Assembly: GCA_022842985.1 (NCBI GenBank)
Contig: JALHON010000019.1
Span: 1-33,369 of the forward strand
DNA: 33,369 nucleotides
Reading direction: 5' to 3'
From: Acidobacteriota bacterium
GTDB lineage: Bacteria; Acidobacteriota; Vicinamibacteria; Vicinamibacterales; UBA2999
How positions within the stretch are numbered: position 1 is the stretch's first letter; every line of letters starts with the position of its first letter. Positions 1-8,380 of the stretch are shown in pieces. Made by a program: the position numbers and the translations under genes. The notes under the pieces are model-generated. The model had not been told where the DNA came from. It saw nothing but the letters and a program-made list of their open reading frames with translations, and did no database searches.

Positions 1-1
1 T

Positions 2-1774
2 GACGGCACCGAGGCCGCCGCGGTGGCGACTGCCGTGCTCATCGGCGACCGCGCGGGCCTCGCCGCGCCCCTCGAAGACCGGCTGCAGCGCGCCGGCACG
101 TTCCATGTCATCGCCATCTCGGGCGGCAACATCGCGCTGTGGTCGCTCCTCACGCTGTGGGTGGCGGCGCGGCTGACCCGCCGCCGCCCGCTGGCGCTGG
201 CGCTGGCCGCGGCCACACTCATGGCCTACGCGGCCGTGGTGGGCGGCGGCGCGTCGGTGCTGCGGGCGACCGGTATGGCGCTCGTGGGCATCGCAATGCA
301 GTGGCTCGACCAGCGGGGTGCGGCCATCAACGTGCTGGCCCTCACCGCGGCGGCCCTGGTCGCGGCCGACCCGCTGCTCGTGTTCGACATCGGTTTCTGG
401 CTCACGAGCGCCGCCACGGCGGGTCTCGTCGTGGGCCTGCCGGGGCCGTCGGCCGGGGAGTCGCGGCTGCGGGCGTGGACGCGCACGCTCGTGCTCACGT
501 CGGTCTGGGCGGAAGCGGCGTTGTTGCCGATCGTGGCCGCCGTCTTTCAGCAGGTCACGCTGGCCGGTGTGGCGCTCTCGGCCGTGGCCATCCCGGCGAT
601 GGGGGTGGTGCAGATGGCGGCTCTCGCGGCCGTGGCAGCCGATGCCGTGGCACCGGCGCTGCTCCCGGTGTGCGGTGCGCTGATCGCGACAGCCACGGCC
701 GTCGTCTCCGAGTCGGCGCGGCTCGTGGACGTGGCGCCATGGCTCTCGTGGCGGGTGCCGCCGCCGTCGTGGCCGGCCATCGCCGTCTACGCGGCGGCGG
801 TGGCGGCGTGGCTGGTCTCACGCCGGGCCAATGCGGACACGGCCTGGATGGCGCGGCTGCGGCGGGCCTCCGCGGTCGCGGCGCCGGCGGCCGCACTGTG
901 GATCGCCGTCTCACCGCTGACGCTCGTCGCGTGGCCGTTGGGGGAGCTGCGCGTGCAGGTCTTCGACGTCGGGCAGGGCGACGCGGTGCTGGTGCAGTTT
1001 CCGAACGGCCGGCGGATGCTCGTGGATGCCGGCGGCGCGTCCTCCGAGGGCCGCGACCTGGGGCAGCGCGTGGTCGGGCCGACGCTGCGGGCTCGCGGCC
1101 TGCGGCGCCTCGACTACCTCGTCGTCACCCACGCGGACCGCGACCACATCGGCGGTGCCGCCACGCTCGTGCGCGAGTTCCGCCCGGCCGAGGTGTGGAT
1201 CGGCGTGCCGGTGGCCGACGACGCGGCGACGGCGGCACTACGCGCCGCGGTGCACGCGGCAGGCGCTACGTGGCGAGAGAGCCGGCGCGGCGAGCGGATC
1301 GACGTCGGCAGTGTGCAGCTGCACGTCGTGCATCCGCCGCCGCCCGACTGGGAGCGGCAGCGCGTGCGCAACGACGACTCGGTGGTGCTCGCGCTCCGCT
1401 ACGGCGGGGTACGCGTGCTGCTGACCGGTGATGTCGGTGGCGCGGTGGAGCCCGAGATCGCGGCGGCGATCGACGCCGCGGATCCGGTGCCGCCGCGCGT
1501 CACGGTGCTGAAGGTGGCGCACCACGGCAGCGGCGGCAGCACGGACGCCGCCTGGCTCACGGCGACGCGGCCGTCACTGGCGATCGTGAGCGCCGGGGCG
1601 ACGAATCCGTTCGGACATCCGGCACCGGCCACCCTCGCGCGCCTGCGCGCCGCCGGGGCAGAGGTCTGGCGCACCGATCACGACGGCGAAGTGGGCGTGC
1701 GTACCGATGGCCGGGCGATCGAGGTGCGCGGGTTCACCGGGCGCACGCGCTGGCTCGAGGCTCAGCCGCGGTAA
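2..1774 (+). CDS. comEC: ComEC/Rec2-type DNA uptake channel protein, 3' part (start outside window)
   Basis: This is the C-terminal 590 residues of a ComEC/Rec2 protein, the inner-membrane channel that carries single-stranded DNA into the cytoplasm during natural transformation. The frame is open from base 2, so the N-terminal part lies left of the window. The visible part starts inside the Competence domain, with several hydrophobic segments (bases 120-900) and an ISGGN-like stretch near base 115. It ends in a metallo-beta-lactamase-like domain with FDVGQGDAVL (from about 961), THADRDHIGG (about 1126-1155), and KVAHHGSGGS near 1510, as expected for the family. It overlaps the convergent VOC gene by 13 bp at its 3' end. 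The family call is secure; competence of the organism is not shown. Confidence 0.93.
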   Translation, partial: DGTEAAAVATAVLIGDRAGLAAPLEDRLQRAGTFHVIAISGGNIALWSLLTLWVAARLTRRRPLALALAAATLMAYAAVVGGGASVLRATGMALVGIAMQWLDQRGAAINVLALTAAALVAADPLLVFDIGFWLTSAATAGLVVGLPGPSAGESRLRAWTRTLVLTSVWAEAALLPIVAAVFQQVTLAGVALSAVAIPAMGVVQMAALAAVAADAVAPALLPVCGALIATATAVVSESARLVDVAPWLSWRVPPPSWPAIAVYAAAVAAWLVSRRANADTAWMARLRRASAVAAPAAALWIAVSPLTLVAWPLGELRVQVFDVGQGDAVLVQFPNGRRMLVDAGGASSEGRDLGQRVVGPTLRARGLRRLDYLVVTHADRDHIGGAATLVREFRPAEVWIGVPVADDAATAALRAAVHAAGATWRESRRGERIDVGSVQLHVVHPPPPDWERQRVRNDDSVVLALRYGGVRVLLTGDVGGAVEPEIAAAIDAADPVPPRVTVLKVAHHGSGGSTDAAWLTATRPSLAIVSAGATNPFGHPAPATLARLRAAGAEVWRTDHDGEVGVRTDGRAIEVRGFTGRTRWLEAQPR

Positions 1775-2232
1775 TCCTTGTTTTCGAGCTGGAAGCGGAT
1801 GCCGTCGGGGTCGTTGAAGTAGACCTCGGGCTTGTCCTTGCGGATCGTCGCCTTGATGCCCTGGGCCTCGAGCTTCGCCGCCATGGCGTTCACGTCGTAG
1901 TTGTCGACGCCGAAGCACACGTGATCGACGCGGCCAGGGTTCGGCATCTTGTAGAGGCCGAGGAAACTCGTGCCGAGCGCCAGGTTGATGCCGGTGCCCT
2001 GCGTGGAGACGACCGGCATGCCGAAGGTCTTCTGGAAGAACTGCTTCGAGGCTTCGGGATCGGTGACGGCAAGCGACACGTGATTGAGCGACAGCGCCGG
2101 AATCGGCGGCGCCTGCGCGGCGGCCTCGCTGGCCGACGCGGCGCCGACGAGCGCGGCCAGGCCCTGCACGAGCTGGCGGCGGGTGAGCCGGCCGGATTCG
2201 AATGCGGACACGAGCGAGTCGATGGCGATCAT
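1762..2232 (-). CDS. VOC (glyoxalase/bleomycin-resistance fold) protein with Tat-like signal
   Basis: A 156-residue protein with one vicinal-oxygen-chelate domain: LNHVSLAVTDPEASKQFF near residues 48-65, VDHVCFGV in the middle and an FNDPDGIRFQLE ending. The N-terminus carries a twin-arginine-like motif, LTRRQLVQGL at residues 16-25, followed by an Ala-rich hydrophobic stretch ending near residue 41, so export by Tat is likely. The ATG at 2232 overlaps the mazG stop in an ATGA, which fixes the start and suggests translational coupling. The open frame runs further upstream only as a shadow of mazG. Substrate and reaction are unknown; a metal-dependent dioxygenase, lyase or binding role are all possible. 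Confidence 0.85.
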   Translation of the reverse strand: MIAIDSLVSAFESGRLTRRQLVQGLAALVGAASASEAAAQAPPIPALSLNHVSLAVTDPEASKQFFQKTFGMPVVSTQGTGINLALGTSFLGLYKMPNPGRVDHVCFGVDNYDVNAMAAKLEAQGIKATIRKDKPEVYFNDPDGIRFQLENKDYRG

Positions 2233-3098
2233 GGAGCCTCCGTGCGGATGGCGCGCCCGGCGGCCTCCGCGTCGTCGCGCTTGATGGCATCCCAGAGCGC
2301 GTTCTGCTGGTCGAGCGTGAGGTCGGCGAGCCGCGTGCCATCGGCGATGGCGCGTGTCTCCATCCGGGTGAACCGTCCCTGGAACTTGTCGGCGGCGCGG
2401 CGCAGGGCCGCTTCGGGTTCCACGCCGAGTTTGCGCGCATAGTTGGCGCAGGCGAAGAGCAGGTCGCCGAGCTCGTCTTCGAGCGCGTCGGTGGCGGCCG
2501 GTCCCGCGGCGGCGCCACGGGCCTCGGCGATCTCCCCGAGCTCTTCGTGGATCTTGGCGACGACGTCGTCGGGGGTCGTCCAGTCGAAGCCCACCGTCGC
2601 GGCCCGCGCCGTCATCTCGTAGGCGCGCAGCAGCGCCGGCATCGAACGCGGCACGCCGCTCAGAATCGTCTTCGGCGAATTGCCGGCGGCGCCACGTTCG
2701 GCCGCCTTCAGGTCCTCCCACTTCTTCACGACGTCGCCGGAGGTCATCGCCTCGGGAGCCTCGGCGAGCGGGATGCCGTCGGGCGTGAACACATGCGGAT
2801 GACGCCGCACGAGTTTCTGCGCGATACCGTTCACCGCGTCGGCGATCGAGAAGTGGCCGGCCTCTTCCGCGATCTGGGCGAGGAACACCGCCTCGTACAG
2901 GTAGTCGCCGAGTTCTTCGCGCAGCGCCGGCAGGTCTCCCTGGTCGAGCGCATCGAGCAGTTCGTAGGTCTCCTCCAGCACGTACGGGCGGAGCGACTGC
3001 AGGGTCTGCTCGCGGTCCCACGGGCAGCCGCCCGGCGCGCGGAGGGCCCGCATGATGCGGACGAGATGCTCGAAGCTGTCGGCGGCGGGTGTCGGCAT
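2229..3098 (-). CDS. mazG: Nucleoside triphosphate pyrophosphohydrolase MazG
   Basis: A 289-residue MazG protein that hydrolyses (d)NTPs to the monophosphate and pyrophosphate, a house-cleaning role. The first MazG domain has the hallmark CPWDREQTLQSLRPYVLEE and the EELGDYLYE metal-binding helix (residues 24-70). A second, diverged MazG-like repeat with EELGEIAEA and EDELGDLLFA follows in the C-terminal half, as in E. coli MazG, whose length is similar. The start at 3098 gives MPTPAADSFEHLVRIM, matching the family N-terminus. The stop overlaps the start of the exported VOC protein. A GATACGC stretch (3105-3111, minus strand) could be a -10 placed almost at the start codon. Confidence 0.94.
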   Translation of the reverse strand: MPTPAADSFEHLVRIMRALRAPGGCPWDREQTLQSLRPYVLEETYELLDALDQGDLPALREELGDYLYEAVFLAQIAEEAGHFSIADAVNGIAQKLVRRHPHVFTPDGIPLAEAPEAMTSGDVVKKWEDLKAAERGAAGNSPKTILSGVPRSMPALLRAYEMTARAATVGFDWTTPDDVVAKIHEELGEIAEARGAAAGPAATDALEDELGDLLFACANYARKLGVEPEAALRRAADKFQGRFTRMETRAIADGTRLADLTLDQQNALWDAIKRDDAEAAGRAIRTEAP

Positions 3099-3118
3099 GG
3101 GCAGGCGTATCGGGGCGC

Positions 3119-3124
3119 TATGCT
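3119..3124 (+). promoter_or_regulatory. Putative -10 element (TATGCT) upstream of the DUF1844 operon
   Basis: TATGCT lies in the short region between the divergent mazG and DUF1844 genes. A start of transcription near 3131 would give a leader of about 14 nt before the GTG at 3145. No convincing -35 is visible. This is pattern matching only. Confidence 0.4.
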
Positions 3125-3144
3125 ACCATTCGAGCGTCTCAGCC

Positions 3145-3435
3145 GTGGCCGACACGAACCCTGTCCCCAACGACGCGCGCGTCAGTTTCCTCGCGTTTCT
3201 CTACTCCCTCGCCGGCAGTGCCGCCGTGCATTTCGGCGACGTCGCCGACCCGGCGACGGGGGAGAAACGGGCCCCGAACCTCGAGCAGGCGGGGCACGTC
3301 ATCGAGGTCATGGCGATGCTCGAACAGAAGACCAAGGGCAACCTGACGAGCGAGGAGCGCCAGTTCCTCGAGACGGTGCTCTACGAACTGCGCATGCGGT
3401 TCGTCGCGCTCAAGGGCTCGAGCGGGCGGCCCTGA
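3145..3435 (+). CDS. DUF1844 family protein
   Basis: A 96-residue protein of the DUF1844 family. The diagnostic core is FLAFLYSLAGSAAVHFGDV, then the acidic EKRAPNLEQAGHVIEVMAML and KTKGNLTSEERQFLETVLYELR. These are typical of a small, largely helical cytoplasmic protein common in Acidobacteriota and Deltaproteobacteria. Its function is unknown. The GTG at 3145 was chosen because the family homology begins a few residues later and because a -10-like element lies just upstream; the frame is open further but into mazG promoter sequence. The stop overlaps the next ATG by one base (TGATG), so it is probably coupled with the downstream metallo-hydrolase. Confidence 0.85.
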   Translation: MADTNPVPNDARVSFLAFLYSLAGSAAVHFGDVADPATGEKRAPNLEQAGHVIEVMAMLEQKTKGNLTSEERQFLETVLYELRMRFVALKGSSGRP

Positions 3436-4256
3436 TGCCGGCGGCGCGGGTCACGTTCCTCGGCACCGGCACGTCGCACGGGGTGCCGATGATCGGATGC
3501 CGCTGCGCGGTCTGCCGCTCCGACGACCCGCGCGACCGGCGCCTGCGTCCCTCGATTCACATCGCCGTCGACGGCGGGCCGCACGTGCTCGTCGACACCG
3601 CGACCGACCTGCGCCAGCAGGCGCTCACGCACGACATCACCCGCGTCGATGCCGTGCTCTTCACCCACAGCCATGCCGACCACGTGATGGGGCTCGACGA
3701 GCTGCGGCGGTTCACGCTGACGCCCGGCCGCAGGCTGCCGATCTACGCCGATGCGAAGACCGGCGGCGAGCTGCGCCGCATCTTCTCATATGCGTTCGGC
3801 GCGCCGGCCGGGCCCGGCGGCGGCGTGCCGCAACTGGCGCTCGCCGAGATCGACGGCCCGTTCGTGGTCGACGGCCTCGCCGTGCAGCCGGTGCCGGTCA
3901 TGCACGGCCCGCAGCCGATTCTCGGGTTCCGCATCGGCGGCTTCGCCTACCTCACCGACTGCAATCACGTGCCCGAGGCGTCGATGGCGCTGCTCACCGG
4001 CCTCGACGTGCTCGTGCTCGACGCGCTGCGCCATCGTCCGCATCCGACGCACTTCACCCTCGCGGACGCCGTCGAGGTCGCCACGCGCATCGGCGCCCGC
4101 GAGACGTTCTTCACGCACATCTGCCACGACCTGCCGCACGCAGCGACGAACGCGACGCTGCCGGCCGGCATGGCGCTCGGCTACGATGGCCAGGTGGTGC
4201 AGCTGGCCGATGTGCCGCTCGCCGCGGCCGCGCCGGCCGGCGGGGGAGCCGCCTGA
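3435..4256 (+). CDS. Metallo-beta-lactamase-fold hydrolase, PhnP-like
   Basis: A 273-residue MBL-fold enzyme. It opens with FLGTGTSHGVPMIGCRCAVC (residues 8-27), whose three cysteines (22, 24, 27) form the structural zinc site seen in PhnP-type cyclic phosphodiesterases. The catalytic metal motif THSHADH is at 77-83, with FLTDCNHVP-like and FFTHICHDL motifs supplying later ligands. PhnP hydrolyses 5-phosphoribosyl 1,2-cyclic phosphate in phosphonate degradation, but no phn genes are near. A more general cyclic-nucleotide or RNA phosphodiesterase role is equally possible. The ATG at 3435 overlaps the DUF1844 stop by one base; ribF begins 1 nt after its stop. Confidence 0.85.
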   Translation: MPAARVTFLGTGTSHGVPMIGCRCAVCRSDDPRDRRLRPSIHIAVDGGPHVLVDTATDLRQQALTHDITRVDAVLFTHSHADHVMGLDELRRFTLTPGRRLPIYADAKTGGELRRIFSYAFGAPAGPGGGVPQLALAEIDGPFVVDGLAVQPVPVMHGPQPILGFRIGGFAYLTDCNHVPEASMALLTGLDVLVLDALRHRPHPTHFTLADAVEVATRIGARETFFTHICHDLPHAATNATLPAGMALGYDGQVVQLADVPLAAAAPAGGGAA

Positions 4257-4257
4257 C

Positions 4258-5196
4258 ATGGACGTCGTCTACTTTCCCGACGACCCGCGGCCGCCACGCT
4301 GGATGAGTCCGGTGCTGGCGCTCGGCAACTTCGACGGGCTGCACCGCGGGCACCAGAAGATCATCGAGCGCATCCGGCGCAGTGCCGCCGACCGCGGCGC
4401 CACGGCGCTCGTGCTGACGTTCGACCCGCATCCGCCGCGCGTCGTGCGGCCCGACAAGGCGCCGCCGCTGCTCATGACGATGCCGCAGAAGGTGGCGGCG
4501 CTCGAGAAGGCCGGCCTGCACGGCGTGGCCGTCGTCCGTTTCACCGACGCGTTCTCGCGTCTGTCGCCCGACCAGTTCGTGCGCCAGGTCCTCGTCGACT
4601 GGCTGCGCGTCTCGGAAGTGTGGGTGGGCGCCGACTTCCTGTTCGGCCACGAACGCGCCGGCACCTTTTCGGTGCTGCGCAGTCTGGGCACGCAGTACGG
4701 CTTCCGGGCCGAGAAGATCGATCCGGTGCGCTACAAGGAGTTCGTCGTGTCGAGCACGCGCATCCGCCGGCTGGTGGCCGAGGGGCGCGTCGACGAGGCG
4801 GGCGCCCTGCTGGGCCATCACTACACGATCGACGGCACCATCACGGCCGGGGCCGGCCGGGGCCGCACGCTGGGGTTCCCTACGGCCAACCTTTCGACCG
4901 ACAATGAACTGGTGCCGCCCACCGGGGTCTACGCCACCACCGCCGAACTGCACGGCACCCGCTGGCCGGCCGTGACGAACATCGGCGTGCGCCCGACGTT
5001 CGAGGCGGCCGGGGCGGTCACGGTGGAAACGCATATCCTCGGCCTCGCAGTCGACGTCTACGGCGCGCGGGTGTCGCTCAGCTTCATCCAGCGGCTGCGC
5101 GACGAGCGGAAGTTCCCCGATGTCGACGCGCTGCGCGAGCAGATCGCGGCCGACGTCCGCCGGGCCGGGCGCCTCTTCGACAACATCTCGGTATGA
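4258..5196 (+). CDS. ribF: Bifunctional riboflavin kinase / FAD synthetase
   Basis: A 312-residue RibF, which phosphorylates riboflavin to FMN and adenylylates FMN to FAD. The N-terminal nucleotidyltransferase domain shows LGNFDGLHRGHQ (residues 22-33), TFDPHPPRV and the VSSTRIR motif near residue 165. The C-terminal flavokinase domain shows GRGRTLGFPTANL (about 200-212), PPTGVYA and a conserved VTNIGVRPTF. Length is normal for the family. It follows the PhnP-like gene with one base between and overlaps the next small gene by ATGA, so all are probably one transcript. No FMN riboswitch is visible upstream. Confidence 0.95.
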   Translation: MDVVYFPDDPRPPRWMSPVLALGNFDGLHRGHQKIIERIRRSAADRGATALVLTFDPHPPRVVRPDKAPPLLMTMPQKVAALEKAGLHGVAVVRFTDAFSRLSPDQFVRQVLVDWLRVSEVWVGADFLFGHERAGTFSVLRSLGTQYGFRAEKIDPVRYKEFVVSSTRIRRLVAEGRVDEAGALLGHHYTIDGTITAGAGRGRTLGFPTANLSTDNELVPPTGVYATTAELHGTRWPAVTNIGVRPTFEAAGAVTVETHILGLAVDVYGARVSLSFIQRLRDERKFPDVDALREQIAADVRRAGRLFDNISV

Positions 5197-5555
5197 CGAT
5201 GACACCACGGGATTTCGAGTTCTCGATGCAGGTCAGCAGCGGACGCGCCATGCTCGGCGCGGTGCGGGATCTTGCCTCCACGGTGGCGGCGTATGCCGGC
5301 GGCCAGGCCCTGGCGGCGGCGGTGGCCGATGAAGTGGTGTCGGCGGCCGAAGCGGCGATTGCCGCGAGCCGCGGCGACGGCACGCCGATCGACGTGCGGT
5401 TCCGGCGCACCGACGACTGCCTCGACGTGTTCGTCTCTGGCGGCGCTGCCACCACGCTTGCGACGGCGCCGCACTCGCGCGGGCACGGCCTGTCGGTCGA
5501 CTGGCTGAACGACGGCGGCCGTCCCGTGTGCCACATCCGCCAGGCGATGGCATAA
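5193..5555 (+). CDS. Small unknown protein, possible degenerate HATPase (RsbW-like) fold
   Basis: A 120-residue protein that I do not recognise with certainty. The start overlaps the ribF stop as ATGA, and a second in-frame ATG follows two codons later. The pattern, a phenylalanine-rich first strand, a long Ala-rich helical pair containing DEVVSAAEAAI, then a strand pair with PIDVRFRRTDDCLDVFV, is reminiscent of anti-sigma-factor-type histidine-kinase-like ATPases. The usual Asn of the N-box and the glycine-rich lid are not visible, so nucleotide binding is doubtful. Position between ribF and cysS with 7 bp before cysS indicates operon membership. Real-gene confidence is high; the fold assignment is weak. 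Confidence 0.7.
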   Translation: MTMTPRDFEFSMQVSSGRAMLGAVRDLASTVAAYAGGQALAAAVADEVVSAAEAAIAASRGDGTPIDVRFRRTDDCLDVFVSGGAATTLATAPHSRGHGLSVDWLNDGGRPVCHIRQAMA

Positions 5556-5562
5556 GGAACCG

Positions 5563-6981
5563 ATGTCCATGCGTCTCTACAACACCCTCACGCGCCAGCG
5601 CGAAGACTTCGTGCCCGCCGATGGCCGCCTGGTGCGCATGTACGCCTGCGGCCTCACGGTCTACGCGCGTGGTCACATCGGCAACTTCCGCACCTTCATC
5701 AGCCTCGACGTGCTGCGCCGCGCCCTCAAGTACGTGGCCGGGTTCGAGGTGAAGCAGGTCGTGAACTTCACCGACGTCGACGACAAGACGATTGCCGGCG
5801 CCGAACGCGAGGGTGTGCCGCTCGGCGACTACACGGCCCGTTACATCACGGCGTTCCACGAAGACTGCGCGGCGCTCGGCCTCGAGCCGTCGGAAGAGAA
5901 TCCGCGCGCGACCGACCCGGCGAACATCCAGGCGATGAGCGACATGATCGCCACGCTCGAGCAGAAGGGGCACACCTACCGCAGCGACGGCTCGATCTAC
6001 TTCAAGATCGCGACGATGCCGAACTACGGCCGGCTGGCGCGCCTCGACCACGAAGGCATCCTGGCCGGCGCACGCGTCGACTCGGATGAGTACGACAAGG
6101 AAGACGCCCGGGATTTCGTGCTCTGGAAGGCGACCAAGCCCGGCGAGCCCACATGGGACGCCGGCGTGGGCCCCGGCCGCCCGGGCTGGCACATCGAGTG
6201 CTCGGCGATGGCGCTCCGGCTGCTCGGCGAATCGCCGATCGATATTCATGCCGGCGGCATCGACCTCATCTTCCCGCATCACGAGAACGAGATCGCGCAG
6301 AGCGAGTGCGCCACGGGCAAGCCGTTCGCGCGCACGTGGGTGCACTTCGAACATCTGCTGGTCGAGAACCAGAAGATGTCGAAGTCGCTCGGCAACGTCT
6401 ACACGCTGCCGGATGTGGTGAGCCGCGGCTTCCGCGTCTCGACGCTGCGCTACCTGCTGCTCTCCGCGCACTACCGCTCGCGCCTCAACTTCACGTGGGC
6501 CGGCATGGCGCAGGCCGAGGAAGCGATCCGCCGCTGGACCGACTTCCTGGCCCGCCTCGACACCATTACCGGCGGCGCCGCGCACGCCGAGGTGGCCGAG
6601 AAGGCTGGCGCCGCACGCGCCGCGTTCGACGCGGCCATGGCCGACGATCTCAACACCGCCGCCGCGCTCGGCGAGGTGTTCGAGCTGGTGCGCGCCCTGA
6701 ACACGGCCGCCGACAGCGGCGGGCTCGGCGTGGCGGACGTGGCGGTCGTGCGCGAGGTGTTCGCGCACTTCGACGACGTCATCGGCGTGGTGTCACTGCG
6801 CCGGAAGGAGGACGCCTCGGCCGGTCTCTCGGAGACCGAGATCGAGCGCTATATGCACGACCGGCAGGAGGCGCGCCGCCGCCGCGACTTCGCCGCCGCC
6901 GATCGTATCCGCGCCGAGCTCCTCGAGCTGGGCGTCATCCTCGAAGACGGGCCGCAGGGGACCCGCTGGAAACGAAAGTAG
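5563..6981 (+). CDS. cysS: Cysteinyl-tRNA synthetase
   Basis: A 472-residue class I synthetase that charges tRNA-Cys. Visible signatures are CGLTVY with the zinc ligand Cys29, the HIGN form of the HIGH motif at 38-41, FTDVDDKTI, WHIECSAM with the second zinc cysteine (about 213), IFPHHENE with the zinc His/Glu, and KMSKS at 271-275. The C-terminal helical region ends in the normal place. An AAGGA ribosome binding site overlaps the stop of the preceding gene and precedes the ATG by about 6 nt. No T-box leader is seen. tRNA-Cys itself lies 3 kb downstream. Confidence 0.97.
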   Translation: MSMRLYNTLTRQREDFVPADGRLVRMYACGLTVYARGHIGNFRTFISLDVLRRALKYVAGFEVKQVVNFTDVDDKTIAGAEREGVPLGDYTARYITAFHEDCAALGLEPSEENPRATDPANIQAMSDMIATLEQKGHTYRSDGSIYFKIATMPNYGRLARLDHEGILAGARVDSDEYDKEDARDFVLWKATKPGEPTWDAGVGPGRPGWHIECSAMALRLLGESPIDIHAGGIDLIFPHHENEIAQSECATGKPFARTWVHFEHLLVENQKMSKSLGNVYTLPDVVSRGFRVSTLRYLLLSAHYRSRLNFTWAGMAQAEEAIRRWTDFLARLDTITGGAAHAEVAEKAGAARAAFDAAMADDLNTAAALGEVFELVRALNTAADSGGLGVADVAVVREVFAHFDDVIGVVSLRRKEDASAGLSETEIERYMHDRQEARRRRDFAAADRIRAELLELGVILEDGPQGTRWKRK

Positions 6982-6988
6982 GGAAGCG

Positions 6989-8323
6989 ATGGACGCGCCG
7001 AATCTGAAGACGCCCCTGCCGGGGCCGAAGGCCAAGGCTCTCATCGAACGCGACGGCAAGGTCGTTTCGCCGTCCTACACCCGCGACTATCCGTTCGTCA
7101 TCGCCCGCGGCGTCGGTGCCACGGTGGAAGACGTGGACGGCAACGTGTTCCTCGACTGCGCGGCCGGCATCGCCGTGAACTCGACCGGGCACTCCCACCC
7201 GAAGGTGGTCGCCGCGATCGTCGACCAGGCGCAGAAGTTCCTGCACATGTCGGGCACCGACTTCTACTACGAGCCGCAGGTGCGGCTCGGCGAAGAACTG
7301 GCCGCCACCGCGCCCTTCGCGGGCCCCGTGCGCACGTTCTACGCGAACTCGGGCACCGAAGCCAACGAAGCGGCCATCAAGATGGCGCGCTACCACACGA
7401 AGCGCTTCGGCATCCTCGGCTTCCTCGGCAGTTTCCACGGCCGCACGCTCGGCTCGCTCTCGCTCACCTCGAGCCGCGCCATCCAGCGCCGCGGCTTCGG
7501 GCCGATGCAGGGCGGCACGTTCCACGCGCCGTACGCGACGTGTTACCGCTGCCCGGTGGGGCTCACGCCCGATCGCTGCGGCGCCGAGTGCCTCGACTTC
7601 CTCGAAGAGCAGGTGCTCGTGCACCTCATCTCGCCGGATGACGTCGCGGCCGTGCTCGTGGAGCCGATCCAGGGCGAAGGCGGCTACGTGGTGCCGGCGA
7701 AGGCCTTCCACGAACGGCTGCGCGCGCTCACGACCAGGCACGGCATGCTGCTCATGGTGGATGAAGTGCAGTCGGGCATGGGCCGTACCGGCAAGATGTG
7801 GGCGATCGAACACTTCGGCGTGCAGCCGGACGTGGTCACCGCCGCCAAGGGCATCGCCTCGGGGCTGCCGCTCGGCGTCACCATCGCCCGGTCCGAGGTG
7901 ATGGCGTGGCCGCCGGGCGCGCACGCCAGCACCTTCGGCGGGAATCCCGTGTCGTGCGCGGCGGCGATTGCCACCATCGACCTGCTGCGCGAGTCGCTCG
8001 TGAAGAACGCGGCCGAGGTGGGTGAGCACCTCCTGAGCGGCCTGCGGGCGCTCATGGACAAGCACGCGATCATCGGCGATGTGCGCGGCAAGGGCCTGAT
8101 GGTGGGCGTAGAGCTCGTGCGCGACCGTCAGACCAAGGAGCGCGCGACCGAGGAGCGGAACGCGGTCGTGGAGGAAGCATTCCGGCGCGGCATGCTCATC
8201 CTCGGCGCCGGCCGCAACGCCATCCGCTTCTCGCCGCCGCTCGTGCTCTCGAAGGCCCAGGCCGACACGGCCGTGCGGATCTTCGACGAGGCGATCACGG
8301 CCGTCACCGCGCGCCGGAAGTAG
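6989..8323 (+). CDS. Class III PLP aminotransferase (GabT/acetylornithine aminotransferase family)
   Basis: A 444-residue pyridoxal-phosphate enzyme of aminotransferase class III. The cofactor-binding set is present: NSGTEANEAA, SFHGRTLGSL, VEPIQGEGGY, LMVDEVQSGMGRTG with the conserved Asp, and the Schiff-base lysine in TAAKGIASGLPLG (about residue 287). A cysteine-rich insert, CYRCPVGLTPDRCGAEC, recalls the GabT-like branch common in archaea and some bacteria, whose members act as 4-aminobutyrate transaminases, omega-amino-acid transaminases or amino-acid racemases. The precise substrate cannot be read from the sequence. A GGGA ribosome binding site precedes the ATG; the gap to cysS is only 7 bp. 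Confidence 0.92.
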   Translation: MDAPNLKTPLPGPKAKALIERDGKVVSPSYTRDYPFVIARGVGATVEDVDGNVFLDCAAGIAVNSTGHSHPKVVAAIVDQAQKFLHMSGTDFYYEPQVRLGEELAATAPFAGPVRTFYANSGTEANEAAIKMARYHTKRFGILGFLGSFHGRTLGSLSLTSSRAIQRRGFGPMQGGTFHAPYATCYRCPVGLTPDRCGAECLDFLEEQVLVHLISPDDVAAVLVEPIQGEGGYVVPAKAFHERLRALTTRHGMLLMVDEVQSGMGRTGKMWAIEHFGVQPDVVTAAKGIASGLPLGVTIARSEVMAWPPGAHASTFGGNPVSCAAAIATIDLLRESLVKNAAEVGEHLLSGLRALMDKHAIIGDVRGKGLMVGVELVRDRQTKERATEERNAVVEEAFRRGMLILGAGRNAIRFSPPLVLSKAQADTAVRIFDEAITAVTARRK

Positions 8324-8353
8324 TGCCGGCGGGGCCGGTCCGGCCCTTGCAGT

Positions 8354-8380
8354 CTGCCGTGCATGACGCATGCACGGCAG
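8354..8380 (+). promoter_or_regulatory. Perfect 11-bp inverted repeat spanning the yraN start codon
   Basis: CTGCCGTGCAT (8354-8364) and ATGCACGGCAG (8370-8380) are perfectly complementary with a 5-nt loop. The yraN ATG (8363-8365) lies at the left arm/loop junction. A weaker GC hairpin (8331-8346) precedes it just after the aminotransferase stop. The pair could act as an attenuator, a terminator, or a translational block on yraN. Confidence 0.6.

Noticed and set aside
1762-3021. A 419-codon frame that appears to fuse a basic N-terminal region to the VOC domain
   Set aside because: The first 260 codons are an out-of-frame reading of mazG; the real VOC start at 2232 is fixed by the ATGA overlap and a signal peptide.
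2202-4256. Long frame that would extend the PhnP-like hydrolase by 400 residues
   Set aside because: The extension is antisense to mazG and out of frame with DUF1844. The family start motif begins at ATG 3435.
5100-5570. T-box leader for cysS or FMN riboswitch for ribF
   Set aside because: Both genes are preceded by coding sequence with overlaps of only a few bases, and no conserved T-box or RFN motif is visible.
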